DNA of 5,050 bases from Clostridiales bacterium. Lineage in GTDB: Bacteria; Bacillota; Clostridia; Oscillospirales; Oscillospiraceae. The notes below the pieces were generated by a model, which searched no databases, was not told the origin of the DNA, and saw nothing but the letters and a program-made list of their open reading frames with translations. The stretch is taken from the NCBI GenBank assembly GCA_017577345.1, contig PITX01000109.1, positions 1-5,050 on the forward strand, read 5' to 3'. A program made the translations under genes and the position numbers. Shown here piece after piece: positions 1-5,050 of the stretch (position 1 is its first letter; every line of letters starts with the position of its first letter).

Positions 1-892
1 ATGCGGCTATGTGCCGACCTGCCCGGGCTGTACGGTCAATCTGACATACCATAAGGCGAACGGACGGCTGATGTGCCACTACTGCGGTCATTCCGAAGTA
101 TTGCCTGCCCGCTGTCCCGAATGCGGCGGTCATCTGAAGCAGATCGGATTCGGCACGCAGAAGGTGCAGGAACAGCTTCACAACCTGCTGCCTGATACCG
201 AGATCTTGCGCATGGATGCGGACACAGTCTCGGCGGTCAATACGCATGAAAAGCTTCTGACGCGCTTCCGTGAGGAGAACATTCCGATCCTTCTGGGAAC
301 GCAGATGGTCGCAAAGGGACTGAATTTTGAAAATGTAACGCTGGTCGGCGTTCTGGACGCGGATATGTCGCTGTATGTCGGCTCGTACCGCGCTGCGGAA
401 ACGACCTTCAGCATGATCACGCAGGTCATCGGCAGAGCAGGGCGCGGTGCAGAGAACGGGCGTGCGCTCATTCAGACGATGACGCCGAAAAATCAGGTCA
501 TCGCGCTTGCCGCACAGCAGGATTACGATACCTTTTACGAAACGGAGCTGCCGCTGAGAAGTCTGCGCGGCTGTCCGCCGTACCGCGATCTTCTGACCGT
601 GACCTTCCACGGCAGGGAGGAAGAGCGCATCTGGCAGGCGGCACAGCGCTTCCGCGCCATGCTGAAATCGCAGTTGGAAAGTGATTTTTACCGACAGGAG
701 CAGGTACAGCTGTTAGGCCCTGCACCGGCACAGGTGGCAAAGCTCAATTACAGCTATCGCTGCTGCCTGACCCTGAGCTGTAAGAATACCCGTTCTCTGC
801 GTCAGCTATTGGCGCATCTGATGCGGGAGTTTTCCAAAGACAAACAGAATAACGGAGTCGGTATTTTTGCCGATGTCAACCGAAACGAATAG
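1..892 (+). CDS. priA: Primosomal protein N' (PriA), replication restart DNA helicase, C-terminal part (5' end outside window)
   Basis: PriA is a superfamily 2 3'-5' DNA helicase that recognises stalled or collapsed replication forks and reloads the replicative helicase. The first complete codon is at 2, and 296 residues are visible of a protein usually over 700 long. The window opens inside the zinc-binding insert: a Cys at 2-4 (whose CxxC partner must lie upstream), then CPGC (20-31), CHYC (74-85) and CPEC (113-124), giving seven of the expected eight cysteines. Then follow the second helicase lobe with RMDADTV, the motif V region GTQMVAKG (296-319) running into VLDAD, and motif VI QVIGRAGRG (422-448). 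The C-terminal domain follows, including a CPPYRDL segment where YPPF/YPPY is more usual. The protein ends DVNRNE, without the Pro that commonly follows DVN/DVD. The TAG stop lies inside the SD of def, and the upstream GTG at 11 is internal, not a start. Identification is very secure. Confidence 0.97.
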   Translation, partial: CGYVPTCPGCTVNLTYHKANGRLMCHYCGHSEVLPARCPECGGHLKQIGFGTQKVQEQLHNLLPDTEILRMDADTVSAVNTHEKLLTRFREENIPILLGTQMVAKGLNFENVTLVGVLDADMSLYVGSYRAAETTFSMITQVIGRAGRGAENGRALIQTMTPKNQVIALAAQQDYDTFYETELPLRSLRGCPPYRDLLTVTFHGREEERIWQAAQRFRAMLKSQLESDFYRQEQVQLLGPAPAQVAKLNYSYRCCLTLSCKNTRSLRQLLAHLMREFSKDKQNNGVGIFADVNRNE

Positions 893-895
893 GAG
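890..895 (+). promoter_or_regulatory. Ribosome binding site of def, merged with the priA stop codon
   Basis: The sequence TAGGAG joins the TAG stop of priA (890-892) to an AGGAG Shine-Dalgarno core (891-895), 8 bases before the def ATG at 904. A ribosome ending on priA stops on the def initiation site, which favours coupled translation. The site supports 904 as the def start. Confidence 0.85.
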
Positions 896-903
896 ATATC
901 CCC

Positions 904-1398
904 ATGGCACTGAGAAAAATCCTGACCTTTGAGGACAGAGCCTTGCATAAGGTCTGCCGTCCGGTCACAAAATTTGACGAAAAACTGCATACCCTGCTTG
1001 ACGATATGGCAGAAACACTGCTTGATGCGAACGGTGCAGGCTTGGCCGCACCACAGGTGGGTATTCTGCGCAGGGTCTTTATCATGGACACCGGCGATAG
1101 CATTGTCGAGCTGATCAACCCCGAAATTCTGGAAACGAAGGGCGAGCAGGACGGCATGGAGGGCTGCCTCAGTCTGCCGGGCGACTACTGGATGGTCAAG
1201 CGTCCCAATTGGGTCAAGGCCAAGGCACAGGATCGCAACGGGAATTGGTTTGAAATCGAGGGCGAGGAGCTGATGGCTCGCTGCCTCTGCCACGAGACGG
1301 ACCATCTGAACGGTCGTGTTTACACCGAGGTCGCCTATCGCAAGCTGAGCGACGAGGAAATCGACGAAATGATCGCGGCAAGGCAGGAGGAAGAATGA
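904..1398 (+). CDS. def: Peptide deformylase
   Basis: Cytosolic metalloenzyme (Fe2+ or similar) that removes the N-formyl group from the initiator methionine of nascent proteins at the ribosome exit, before methionine aminopeptidase acts. The 164-residue product has all three signature motifs: GAGLAAPQVG (residues 44-53, with Gln51), EGCLSLP (86-92, metal ligand Cys88) and HETDHLNG (130-137, metal ligands His130 and His134, general base Glu131). The short length and lack of a large insertion fit a class I-like enzyme. The acidic, helical C-terminus (around 150-164) is normal. The ATG at 904 is the only sensible start: it follows a good SD and gives the usual short lead into the conserved N-terminus. 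The stop overlaps the fmt start as ATGA, so the deformylase and the formyltransferase are translationally linked, as in many bacteria. No residue looks damaging. Confidence 0.98.
   Translation: MALRKILTFEDRALHKVCRPVTKFDEKLHTLLDDMAETLLDANGAGLAAPQVGILRRVFIMDTGDSIVELINPEILETKGEQDGMEGCLSLPGDYWMVKRPNWVKAKAQDRNGNWFEIEGEELMARCLCHETDHLNGRVYTEVAYRKLSDEEIDEMIAARQEEE
1385..1390 (+). promoter_or_regulatory. Ribosome binding site of fmt inside the end of def
   Basis: A perfect AGGAGG lies in the last codons of def, only 4 bases before the fmt ATG at 1395. The spacing is on the short side, but the overlap of the def TGA with the fmt ATG (1395-1398) lets terminating ribosomes re-initiate. Confidence 0.8.
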
Positions 1399-2312
1399 GA
1401 ATTGTCTTTATGGGCACGCCGGATATTGCGGCGACCTGTTTAAGCCGGCTGATCGCAGAGCAGTTTGAGCTTGTCGGCGTGTATACAAAGCCGGATAAGC
1501 CGAAAAACCGCGGCATGAAGCTGGAAATGTCCGATGTCAAGAAGGTCGCACTGGAGGCAGGACTTCCTGTATTTCAGCCTACGACCTTTAAGGACGATGC
1601 CGTGGTCGAGGAGCTTCGCGCTTTGCAGCCGGATGTGATCGCCGTTGTTGCTTACGGCAAGATCCTGCCGCAGCGGGTACTGGATATTGCGCGCCTCGGC
1701 TGTGTGAATATCCATGCCAGCGTCCTGCCGGAGCTTCGCGGCTCGGGACCCGTGCAGTGGGCAATTCTGAACGGCATGGATGAGACCGGCGTGACGGCGA
1801 TGTTCATGTCGGCGGAAATGGATGCCGGCGATATTATCGAAATTCGCAAAACCCCCATCGAGCAGTTTGAGAATGCGCAGAGTCTGCTTGACCGTCTGGC
1901 ACAGATCGGAAGCATACTGCTGTGCGACACGCTCCGCGCTATCGAGGCAGGAACGGCAAAGGGAACACCGCAGGAGCATGAAAAGGCGACCTTTGCGCCG
2001 ATGCTGACAAAGGAGCTTTGCCCGATCGACTGGTCGAAGTCGAGTAGGGAGATCATTGACCATGTGCGAGGCTTGGATCCGTGGCCGGTCGCTACCACGG
2101 AGCTGAACGGCACGAGATTCAAGATTTACGCAGTGCGTCCTGCCGATAAAACGACGGAAAAAGCACCCGGTACGATCCTTGCACTGACAAAGCAAGGCTT
2201 GGAGATCGCAGTCGGCGGCGGTGATGTTCTGACGATCACCGTCTTGCAGGCCGACGGCGGCAAGCGCATGGCTGCTCCGGACTATTTCCGCGGTCATCCG
2301 ATCACCGTCTGA
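1395..2312 (+). CDS. fmt: Methionyl-tRNA formyltransferase
   Basis: Transfers the formyl group of 10-formyltetrahydrofolate to the amino group of Met on initiator tRNA, making fMet-tRNA for translation initiation. The product is 305 residues, close to the usual 305-320. The N-terminal Rossmann-type catalytic domain begins at MRIVFMGTPD. It contains AYGKILP (residues 86-92), the formyl-folate site NIHASVLPELRGSGPVQW (105-122) with catalytic Asn105 and His107, and MDAGDII (142-148) with catalytic Asp143. The C-terminal OB-fold-like tRNA-binding domain starts near IDWSKSSREI and the DPWP segment and ends at HPITV. The loop after PDKP (about residues 34-48) that reads the tRNA acceptor end keeps the Arg of the usual GRG (here NRG, Arg39), but the following PSPVK/PPVK is MSDVK. 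The start is set by the conserved first residues and an AGGAGG site. It overlaps def by four bases, and the rsmB start follows the stop after one base. Confidence 0.98.
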   Translation: MRIVFMGTPDIAATCLSRLIAEQFELVGVYTKPDKPKNRGMKLEMSDVKKVALEAGLPVFQPTTFKDDAVVEELRALQPDVIAVVAYGKILPQRVLDIARLGCVNIHASVLPELRGSGPVQWAILNGMDETGVTAMFMSAEMDAGDIIEIRKTPIEQFENAQSLLDRLAQIGSILLCDTLRAIEAGTAKGTPQEHEKATFAPMLTKELCPIDWSKSSREIIDHVRGLDPWPVATTELNGTRFKIYAVRPADKTTEKAPGTILALTKQGLEIAVGGGDVLTITVLQADGGKRMAAPDYFRGHPITV

Positions 2313-2328
2313 TATGGCGATGACGGCG
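2289..2328 (+). promoter_or_regulatory. Possible hairpin enclosing the fmt stop and rsmB start
   Basis: Positions 2289-2298 (CGCGGTCATC) and 2319-2328 (GATGACGGCG) are reverse complements except for one G/G mismatch, giving a 3+6 bp stem with a 20-base loop. The loop holds the fmt TGA (2310-2312) and the rsmB ATG (2314-2316). No Shine-Dalgarno sequence is visible before this ATG. Inference: the start may depend on ribosomes arriving from fmt (translational coupling). The stem is short and entirely coding, so chance pairing is quite possible. Confidence 0.3.
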
Positions 2329-3606
2329 AGAGATGCTGCGGTATGTGCGCTGATTGCCTGCCGCAAGGGCGGCGCATGGTCTGACGGCGCATTAAAGGAG
2401 CTGCTGACAGGCATGGAACGCAGAGATGCGGCACTGGCAAGCCGCCTTTGCTATGGCGTACTGCAAAACCGGATGCTGCTCGACTATTGGATCACCGCAT
2501 TTACAAAGGGGAAGCTTCAGCCCGCGGTGCTTGACATCCTGCGCCTTGCGCTCTATCAGCTCCGCTTTATGGATAAAATCCCCGCCTCTGCCGCTGTCAA
2601 TGAGGCGGTGGAGCAGGCAAAACGGCTTGCAAATCCTGCCGCAGCCCGACTGGTGAACGGGGTATTGCGCTCGATGCTGCGAGCCACGCTACCGATGCCG
2701 GAGGACATGGCGACGAAGTACAGTCATCCGCAGGCACTCGTAGACCTGCTTACAGAGCAGTACGGCGCGGAAACAACGGAGCGACTGTTACAGAGCCACA
2801 ATGAAGCCCCGCAGACCGTTCTGCAGGTCAATACCCTTGTCTCAGACACGCAGCAGGTGCTTAACGCGCTGGAACAGCAGGGCGCACAGGCGCAGAGGCA
2901 TCCGTGGCTGGGCGATTGCATTACCGTCAGCGGCACGGGGAATTTAGAGCAGCTTGACGCTTATAAAAACGGCTGGTTTTATGCACAGGATGCCGCCGCG
3001 AAGCTGGCAGTTAGTGCTGCACAGCTGCAAAGCGGAATGAATGTGCTTGACTGCTGTGCCGCACCGGGCGGAAAGAGCTTTGCCGCCGCGATCGCAATGC
3101 ACAATGAGGGCAAGCTGTTCTCCTGCGACATTCACCCGCATAAATTAAAACTGATCAAAAACGGCGCAAGCCGTCTGCATATCTCCATCATCAGCATGCG
3201 TTTGCAGGATGCCTCACAGCCCGTTACGGAATGGGAGGGCAAAATGGATGCGGTGCTGGCAGATGTCCCGTGCTCCGGACTCGGCGTGATCCGGAAAAAG
3301 CCTGATATTCGCTACAAGGAGCTGGGACAGACCGAACGCCTGCCGGAGCTGCAGCGGGCAATTTTGACACAGCAGGCGTCCTATGTCAAGCCGGGCGGTG
3401 TCCTGATTTACAGCACCTGCACGGTGCTGCGGCGGGAAAATGAGGCAGTTGCAGAGCAGTTTTTGAAGGACAACCCCGATTTTTCCGCGGAGACGGTGCA
3501 TTATCCGGCGCAGTCCGGCATTGAAGATGCCGCAATGACAACACTGCTGCCGTGCGACCACGGCACGGACGGCTTCTTTATCTGCAAATTCAGGAGGAAA
3601 GCTTGA
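2314..3606 (+). CDS. rsmB: 16S rRNA (cytosine-C5)-methyltransferase RsmB (Sun/Fmu)
   Basis: SAM-dependent RNA methyltransferase of the NOL1/NOP2/Sun family, which makes m5C at position 967 (E. coli numbering) of 16S rRNA. The product is 430 residues, the normal length. An N-terminal NusB-like helical RNA-binding domain (about 1-140, with ERRDAALASRLCYGVLQNR and AVNEAVEQAKRLANPAAARL) is followed by a linker with YSHP and YAQD (223-226). The Rossmann methyltransferase domain has the SAM-binding motif VLDCCAAPGGKS (244-255), DVPCSGLGVIRKKPDIRY with the helper Cys320, and YSTCTVLRRENE with the nucleophile Cys369. Both cysteines of the two-Cys m5C mechanism are present. A few common positions differ: LQVN for LRVN, and RLH for RLG after the SAM site. 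The start is ATG 2314, or less likely ATG 2320; neither has an SD, and the fmt stop ends one base upstream, so coupled translation is likely. The stop overlaps the rlmN start. Confidence 0.96.
   Translation: MAMTARDAAVCALIACRKGGAWSDGALKELLTGMERRDAALASRLCYGVLQNRMLLDYWITAFTKGKLQPAVLDILRLALYQLRFMDKIPASAAVNEAVEQAKRLANPAAARLVNGVLRSMLRATLPMPEDMATKYSHPQALVDLLTEQYGAETTERLLQSHNEAPQTVLQVNTLVSDTQQVLNALEQQGAQAQRHPWLGDCITVSGTGNLEQLDAYKNGWFYAQDAAAKLAVSAAQLQSGMNVLDCCAAPGGKSFAAAIAMHNEGKLFSCDIHPHKLKLIKNGASRLHISIISMRLQDASQPVTEWEGKMDAVLADVPCSGLGVIRKKPDIRYKELGQTERLPELQRAILTQQASYVKPGGVLIYSTCTVLRRENEAVAEQFLKDNPDFSAETVHYPAQSGIEDAAMTTLLPCDHGTDGFFICKFRRKA
3592..3597 (+). promoter_or_regulatory. Ribosome binding site selecting the TTG start of rlmN
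   Basis: A perfect AGGAGG lies in the last codons of rsmB, 5 bases before the TTG at 3603. There is no ATG at a suitable distance from it, so it points to TTG initiation. A weaker GAAGGA (3605-3610) lies 10 bases before the in-frame ATG at 3621 and leaves that start possible as a second choice. Confidence 0.75.
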
Positions 3607-4646
3607 AGGACATCAAATCCATGACGCTTGCCGAGCTGACGGACGATCTTCTTGCCCTCGGTGAGCCGAAATTCCGTGCCGGACAGGTCTATTCATGGCT
3701 GCACCGCGGTGCACGGAGCTTCGATGAAATGACGAACCTGTCCAAGGCACTGCGAGAAAAGCTGGCAGGGCAGTACGAACTGAATTATCCGACCGTTGCG
3801 CGATGCCTGCACTCTCAAAAGGACGGAACGATCAAGTATCTGTGGCGTCTGCATGACGGAAACTGCGTGGAAAGCGTCCTCATGCAGTATCATCACGGCA
3901 ATACGGTCTGTATCTCCTCCGAGGTCGGATGCCCGATGGGCTGTGCGTTCTGCGCCTCCACGCTGGGAGGACTTGTACGCCGTCTGACCCCGTCGGAAAT
4001 GCTCGATCAGGTGCTTTTTGCTCAGATGGACTCCGGTCTGCCGATTTCCAATATTGTGCTGATGGGCATCGGCGAGCCTTTGGATAATTACGACACCGTG
4101 CTTCGTTTTTTGGAGCTGGTCAATTCGCCGGAGGGCATGAATATCGGTATGCGCCATATCAGCCTCTCCACCTGCGGCATTGCGGATAAGATCGACCGTC
4201 TGGCGCAGGAAAATTTACAGCTGACCCTTTCCGTCTCACTGCACGCACCGACGGATGAGGTACGCTCCAAGATCATGCCGATCAACCGCAGGTACAATGT
4301 TGATACCTTACTGGATGCCTGTAAGCGGTATTTTGAAAAAACCGGCAGAAGAATTTCATTTGAATATGCCATGATTCGCGGCGTAAACGATACGCCGGAA
4401 ATGGCGCAGATCTTAATTCGGAAGCTGCGCGGCATTGCAGCGCATGTCAATCTCATTCCGCTCAACGATGTGGCGGAAAGTCCGCTCAAGCCGAGCTTTC
4501 CGGAGGTTGTCCGTACATTCCGGCAAACGCTGGAGGAAAACGGCATTCCTGCAACGGTAAGAAGAACACTGGGGAGCGATATCAACGCTTCGTGCGGTCA
4601 GCTGCGCAGGAATTTTGAACGAGAAAAATCACTGGGGAAGGAGTGA
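3603..4646 (+). CDS. rlmN: Dual-specificity RNA methyltransferase RlmN (23S rRNA A2503 / tRNA A37, C2)
   Basis: Radical-SAM [4Fe-4S] enzyme that makes 2-methyladenosine at A2503 of 23S rRNA, near the peptidyl-transferase centre and exit tunnel, and in E. coli also at A37 of some tRNAs. The product is 347 residues, the usual size. The N-terminal accessory RNA-binding domain (about 1-85) contains LGEPKFRAGQ and SFDEMTNLSKALREKL. The radical-SAM core has cluster ligands Cys110, Cys114 and Cys117 in CPMGCAFC, then GIGEPL (155-160) and NLIPLN (283-288). The two extra cysteines of the methyl-transfer mechanism are in place: Cys103 (in CISSEVGC) and Cys331 (in DINASCGQL), the one that carries the methyl group. 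The start chosen is TTG 3603: it has AGGAGG 5 bases upstream and gives an N-terminus (KDIKSMTLAEL) that matches the family. GTG 3552 would overlap rsmB by 55 bases. TTG overlaps the rsmB TGA as TTGA. The resistance relative Cfr is less likely given the housekeeping operon. Confidence 0.97.
   Translation: MKDIKSMTLAELTDDLLALGEPKFRAGQVYSWLHRGARSFDEMTNLSKALREKLAGQYELNYPTVARCLHSQKDGTIKYLWRLHDGNCVESVLMQYHHGNTVCISSEVGCPMGCAFCASTLGGLVRRLTPSEMLDQVLFAQMDSGLPISNIVLMGIGEPLDNYDTVLRFLELVNSPEGMNIGMRHISLSTCGIADKIDRLAQENLQLTLSVSLHAPTDEVRSKIMPINRRYNVDTLLDACKRYFEKTGRRISFEYAMIRGVNDTPEMAQILIRKLRGIAAHVNLIPLNDVAESPLKPSFPEVVRTFRQTLEENGIPATVRRTLGSDINASCGQLRRNFEREKSLGKE
4638..4643 (+). promoter_or_regulatory. Ribosome binding site of the PP2C phosphatase gene
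   Basis: AAGGAG, directly before the rlmN TGA (4644-4646), lies 8 bases upstream of the ATG at 4652. This is an ideal distance, and it fixes the start of the phosphatase. Confidence 0.85.
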
Positions 4647-4651
4647 AGCCC

Positions 4652-5050
4652 ATGGATGTCTGGGGACTGACGGATCCGGGAAATGTCAGAGAACAAAATC
4701 AGGATTCTTTCCATACCGAGTTTCTGCGCGATGACTGCCTTTTGGCAGTGGTGTGCGACGGTATGGGCGGCGCAAGATCCGGCAATGTTGCCAGCCGTCT
4801 TGCGACGGATGTCTTCACCGAGGAGGTCAAGCGATCCTTCTCGCCGGACAAGACGCCGGAGGAGACGGAGCGCGTTCTTCGCAACGCGGCTACGCTTGCC
4901 AATATCTCTGTTTTTGAGCATGCACAGCTCAGCGAGGAGTTTTCCGGCATGGGAACCACACTGGTTGCCTGCCTGATCTATCCGCGGGCGATTCTGGTGA
5001 TCAACATCGGTGACAGCAGGGCTTACCGGTTCAGCACTGACGGCGTGGAG
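4652..5050 (+). CDS. stp: PP2C-family (PPM) Ser/Thr protein phosphatase, Stp/PrpC type, N-terminal part (3' end outside window)
   Basis: Mn2+/Mg2+-dependent phosphatase that dephosphorylates targets of, and usually the kinase itself of, a PASTA-domain Ser/Thr kinase (PrkC/Stk), affecting cell-wall growth, translation factors and stress responses. The frame stays open for 133 codons to the window edge, about half of a typical 240-260 residue protein. Visible PPM motifs are TDPGNVREQNQDSF with the phosphate-binding Arg13 and metal-binding Asp18, AVVCDGMGGARSGNVAS with metal ligands Asp36 and Gly37, SGMGTTLVA (98-106) and INIGDSRAYR (117-126). There is no signal peptide or membrane segment in the visible part, so it is cytosolic. 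The later metal-binding Asp motifs (SDGL, EDN) fall outside. It starts five bases after rlmN, and in B. subtilis the equivalent gene is prpC, followed by prkC. The gene name stp or prpC depends on the convention used. Confidence 0.95.
   Translation, partial: MDVWGLTDPGNVREQNQDSFHTEFLRDDCLLAVVCDGMGGARSGNVASRLATDVFTEEVKRSFSPDKTPEETERVLRNAATLANISVFEHAQLSEEFSGMGTTLVACLIYPRAILVINIGDSRAYRFSTDGVE

Noticed and set aside
802..1305. Minus-strand open frame of 167 codons opposite def, and similar ones opposite rlmN (3693-4157, 4088-4585)
   Set aside because: All lie opposite well-supported genes, have no domain-like sequence and no initiation signals.
1440..2414. Open frame of 324 codons on the minus strand opposite fmt
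   Set aside because: It lies almost wholly antisense to a clear fmt gene, its product is low in recognisable motifs and rich in Cys, His, Arg and Leu, and no SD or promoter supports it. In codon-biased GC-rich genes such long antisense frames are common.
2531..2559. Promoter-like TTGACA, 17-base spacer, TATCAG within rsmB
   Set aside because: The -35 is perfect but the -10 is poor, the bases encode the conserved helical NusB-like domain, and no gene starts a sensible distance downstream.
2954..2982. Promoter-like TTGACG, 17-base spacer, TTTTAT within rsmB
   Set aside because: Only a weak match at -10 and it sits inside a coding region with no downstream start to serve until rlmN, more than 600 bases away.
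3552..3602. GTG 3552 as the start of rlmN
   Set aside because: It would overlap rsmB by 55 bases, add residues that do not look like RlmN, and has no good SD. TTG 3603 has AGGAGG at 5 bases and a family-like N-terminus.
4683..4976. Open frame of 97 codons on the plus strand within the phosphatase gene
   Set aside because: It is out of frame with the PP2C motifs, which are continuous from 4652 to the window edge, and its product is Arg/Ser-rich with no motif.
1..5050. Search for a mobile element, defence system, CRISPR, toxin-antitoxin or other undescribed system
   Set aside because: The window is fully occupied by six conserved core genes with uniform codon use and no repeats, integrase, transposase or unexplained gap, so no such claim can be supported.

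Overview
This window is a stretch of a densely packed bacterial housekeeping operon, with every gene on the + strand. From 5' to 3' it holds the 3' part of priA (replication restart helicase), def (peptide deformylase), fmt (methionyl-tRNA formyltransferase), rsmB (16S rRNA m5C methyltransferase), rlmN (23S rRNA/tRNA m2A radical-SAM methyltransferase) and the 5' part of a PP2C-type protein phosphatase (stp/prpC family). From general knowledge of Bacillus subtilis, this is the order priA-def-fmt-rsmB-rlmN-prpC, which there continues with prkC, rsgA and rpe. The order, the Gram-positive style of the proteins, the strong AGGAGG-type ribosome binding sites and the fairly GC-rich composition point to a Firmicute. 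A gut-type clostridium of the Oscillospirales/Ruminococcaceae sort is my best guess, but the sequence alone does not fix genus or species.

Layout: priA runs off the left edge and ends at 892. After 11 bases def starts at 904. def and fmt overlap by four bases (ATGA, 1395-1398). fmt and rsmB are one base apart (TGA t ATG, 2310-2316). rsmB and rlmN overlap by four bases (TTGA, 3603-3606), if rlmN starts at the TTG as argued here. Five bases separate rlmN from the phosphatase, which starts at 4652 and runs off the right edge. There is no gap above 11 bases, and I see no RNA gene, mobile element, CRISPR array, attachment site, convincing internal promoter or rho-independent terminator. Everything looks transcribed as one message from a promoter upstream of the window.

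How the genes fit together: fmt puts the formyl group on initiator Met-tRNA and def removes it from the finished chain, so the two ends of the formyl-methionine cycle are translated from overlapping frames. rsmB and rlmN modify the ribosome (decoding region and peptidyl-transferase/exit-tunnel region), and rlmN homologues also modify tRNA. The phosphatase normally works against a PASTA-domain Ser/Thr kinase (PrkC/Stk), expected just downstream. priA is the outlier, linking replication restart to a translation operon. All genes whose active sites fall inside the window keep the expected catalytic residues.

I found no undescribed system here. The points worth a second look are small: a TTG start for rlmN, an SD-less rsmB start that can sit in the loop of a hairpin at the fmt/rsmB junction, a changed tRNA-recognition loop in Fmt, and an atypical PriA C-terminus.
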